Origin: Rhynchopus euleeides
Taxonomy: Eukaryota > Euglenozoa > Diplonemea > Diplonemida > Diplonemidae
Reading direction: 5' to 3'
NCBI GenBank assembly: GCA_963210315.1
Contig: OY723295.1
Coordinates: forward strand, 660,501-724,500
DNA: 64,000 nucleotides
Shown: piece by piece, positions 62,713-64,000 of the stretch
How positions within the stretch are numbered: the stretch's first letter is position 1
Layout of the letters: each line of letters begins with the position of its first letter
Translations under genes and position numbers: made by a program
Notes under the pieces: model-generated
Told to the model about the DNA's origin: nothing
What the model saw: only the letters and a program-made list of their open reading frames with translations
Databases searched by the model: none

Positions 62713-64000
62713 TTAGACACCGGTACCGTCCACAGGCTCGTGCTTGCCCTCGGGGACGCCGCCGCTGTCCTTCTTGAAGCAGAGGAAGAAGGCAATTCCC
62801 ACAATGACGAAGAAACCGAGAACACTGCCCACCACAATGGCAGCGATCTCGCCATCCGTCAGGTCGTCGTCACTGTCCAGGGTGCGGGTGGAGACGACCT
62901 TGCAGCGGTAGTTGTCGTTGACCTGGACACGCTCGGCAGTGCTGACACACGTGATAGCCTGGCACACAGACTTGCTGTCCAGCTTCGTGCTGGTGGCATA
63001 GTCGAGATCGCACTCCTTCCCGTTGGACACGGACCCACCTGTCGGGCCATCGACAGCAAGAACACTGGCAGCACGCCCCGAAGTCCTCTTGTTTGCGTTG
63101 TACAGCTGCACAAGGGTCGTCTTGCCCAGGATCAGCTGCGCCAACTTGGATGACTCAGCTGCAACGACGGCAAAGACGTCGAACCCCGTCACATTAGCTT
63201 CCCCAAGAACCACGAGGTCCCCGACCACGGATCCGAGGCCCGCACCAAGCGTGGCGGCGATAGCTGTCGCGTCAGCGCTGGTGTACTGAGACAGGGTGTT
63301 CGCCCCGAAGATGAGCCCCACGGTCACAGTAACAGTGGAGGTGCCGTTGGGGGCGCACAGCTTCACCGACTCGTCCGGGTGCGAGTACTCGGCAGAGACA
63401 CATTCGCACCAGTTGCCATTCACGGTATCGACAGTGCATGTCGAGGCGGGGTCCAGCCCGTTGAGCCGGCAGTCCTCGTTTGTGGTGCAGAAGCCCGCGA
63501 ACGACGTCTCGACCTTCCTGATGACGGTGACCTTCGTCGGGGAAGGGGTCGGCATCGTGCACGCCCCGTCGACGCACACCGTGTTCACCGTGTCGAACGT
63601 GCAGTCCCCGTTCACAAGGCAAGTCGCCGTCACGTTCTCAGACTTCAGCACGCAGTCGCTACCGGCACCGGACAGCTTGGCCACACGCACGTAGAAGGGG
63701 TCGCACTTCACGGCAGAGCACACCGTCGTCCCGCTCAGCTCCAGCTCGAACGCCGACGCTGCGTTCCCCAGTGTGCACGTCTTCAGAATTGCCAGCGTCG
63801 GGGCCGGGGTGGGGGGCGGGTATGTCTCCCCAGAGCCCAGCGGGGCCGGCGGCAGCGTCGCAGGCACCACCTCCACCTTTGTCACCAGGCTGGCGCCGAG
63901 CGTCTGCGAGGCAGCGGGGTTCGCCTTCACGGCAGCCGCAACAGCAGAGTTCACAGAGTCCGTGGCCACGCTCCCCACCTTGGAGCTGGGGACCTCCGCC
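62713..64000 (-). CDS. Thr/Pro-rich type I surface protein, array copy 6, C-terminal part only
   Basis: The last ~429 codons are visible: most of the Cys-rich ectodomain (VNSAVAAAVKA version), acidic patch, membrane helix and KHEPVDGTGV tail. The signal peptide and stalk lie beyond the right edge. The frame is open to the last base, so the partial state is due to the window. Confidence 0.9.
   Translation of the reverse strand, partial: AEVPSSKVGSVATDSVNSAVAAAVKANPAASQTLGASLVTKVEVVPATLPPAPLGSGETYPPPTPAPTLAILKTCTLGNAASAFELELSGTTVCSAVKCDPFYVRVAKLSGAGSDCVLKSENVTATCLVNGDCTFDTVNTVCVDGACTMPTPSPTKVTVIRKVETSFAGFCTTNEDCRLNGLDPASTCTVDTVNGNWCECVSAEYSHPDESVKLCAPNGTSTVTVTVGLIFGANTLSQYTSADATAIAATLGAGLGSVVGDLVVLGEANVTGFDVFAVVAAESSKLAQLILGKTTLVQLYNANKRTSGRAASVLAVDGPTGGSVSNGKECDLDYATSTKLDSKSVCQAITCVSTAERVQVNDNYRCKVVSTRTLDSDDDLTDGEIAAIVVGSVLGFFVIVGIAFFLCFKKDSGGVPEGKHEPVDGTGV

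Larger units (their letters stand above)
34983..64000 (-). repeat. Tandem gene array, period 6907-6946 bp
   Basis: Stop codons of copies 2-6 lie at 34983, 41890, 48836, 55782 and 62713, giving periods of 6907, 6946, 6946 and 6931 bp. Spacers have constant length; all length change is in the stalk tract, in whole codons. The array runs past the right edge, so copy number is unknown. Confidence 0.95.

Noticed and set aside
1-64000. tRNA, rRNA or spliced-leader RNA genes
   Set aside because: I looked for T-loop motifs, conserved rRNA text and a leader followed by a GT donor and found none I could defend.

Overview
The window looks like nuclear DNA of a GC-rich unicellular eukaryote, most likely a euglenozoan of the diplonemid type. 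This is an inference from several observations. Every convincing gene lies on the minus strand (a one-directional cluster). The genes are intron-free and very long, and spacers are kilobases long. The orphan gene and every surface-protein gene with a visible start have a pyrimidine tract ending in AG just upstream of the ATG, as expected of a (trans-)splice acceptor. One gene family sits in a nearly identical tandem array. The products are large secreted or membrane proteins with Thr/Pro mucin-like stretches, Cys-rich modules and VWA domains. I found no tRNA, rRNA, CRISPR array or bacterial operon.

Layout, left to right. (1) 1-10065 (minus): a giant secreted protein with four repeated Cys-rich + von Willebrand A modules, a Thr/Pro linker and at least 18 EGF-like Cys repeats running off the left edge. 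Two frame lesions are visible, a 206-bp deletion inside the third VWA domain and a 2-bp loss in the EGF-like part. (2) 11102-12085 (minus): an orphan 327-residue ORF with a good upstream acceptor. (3) About 12.1-16.5 kb: non-coding DNA with G/C homopolymers, a piggyBac-like MITE bounded by TTAA, a degenerate minisatellite, hairpins, a small MITE and a 0.65-kb element with 22-bp inverted ends. (4) 16497-20426 (minus): the divergent founder copy of a Thr/Pro-rich type I membrane protein (copy 0). (5) About 20.5-28 kb: rearranged, gene-poor DNA. It holds an intact-looking 1.68-kb DNA element inserted in a relic of the array spacer (the empty site survives in every array spacer), a second copy of that element broken by an inversion, another small MITE and a solo element end. 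(6) 28016-64000: copies 1 to 6 of the Thr/Pro surface protein, separated by five spacers of the same length (2386 bp). The repeat period is 6907-6946 bp, and copy 6 runs off the right edge.

How the parts relate: the recognisable products all appear to enter the secretory pathway and probably form part of a cell-surface coat or adhesion layer. The VWA/EGF-like protein resembles a matrix or adhesion molecule. The Thr/Pro proteins have a signal peptide, a 750-960-residue probably O-glycosylated stalk, a Cys-rich membrane-proximal ectodomain, one membrane helix and a conserved 20-residue tail. Copies 1-6 are homogenised. Copy 1 is a mosaic with a divergent C-terminal quarter, and copy 2 carries a patch otherwise seen only in copy 0, both pointing to gene conversion.
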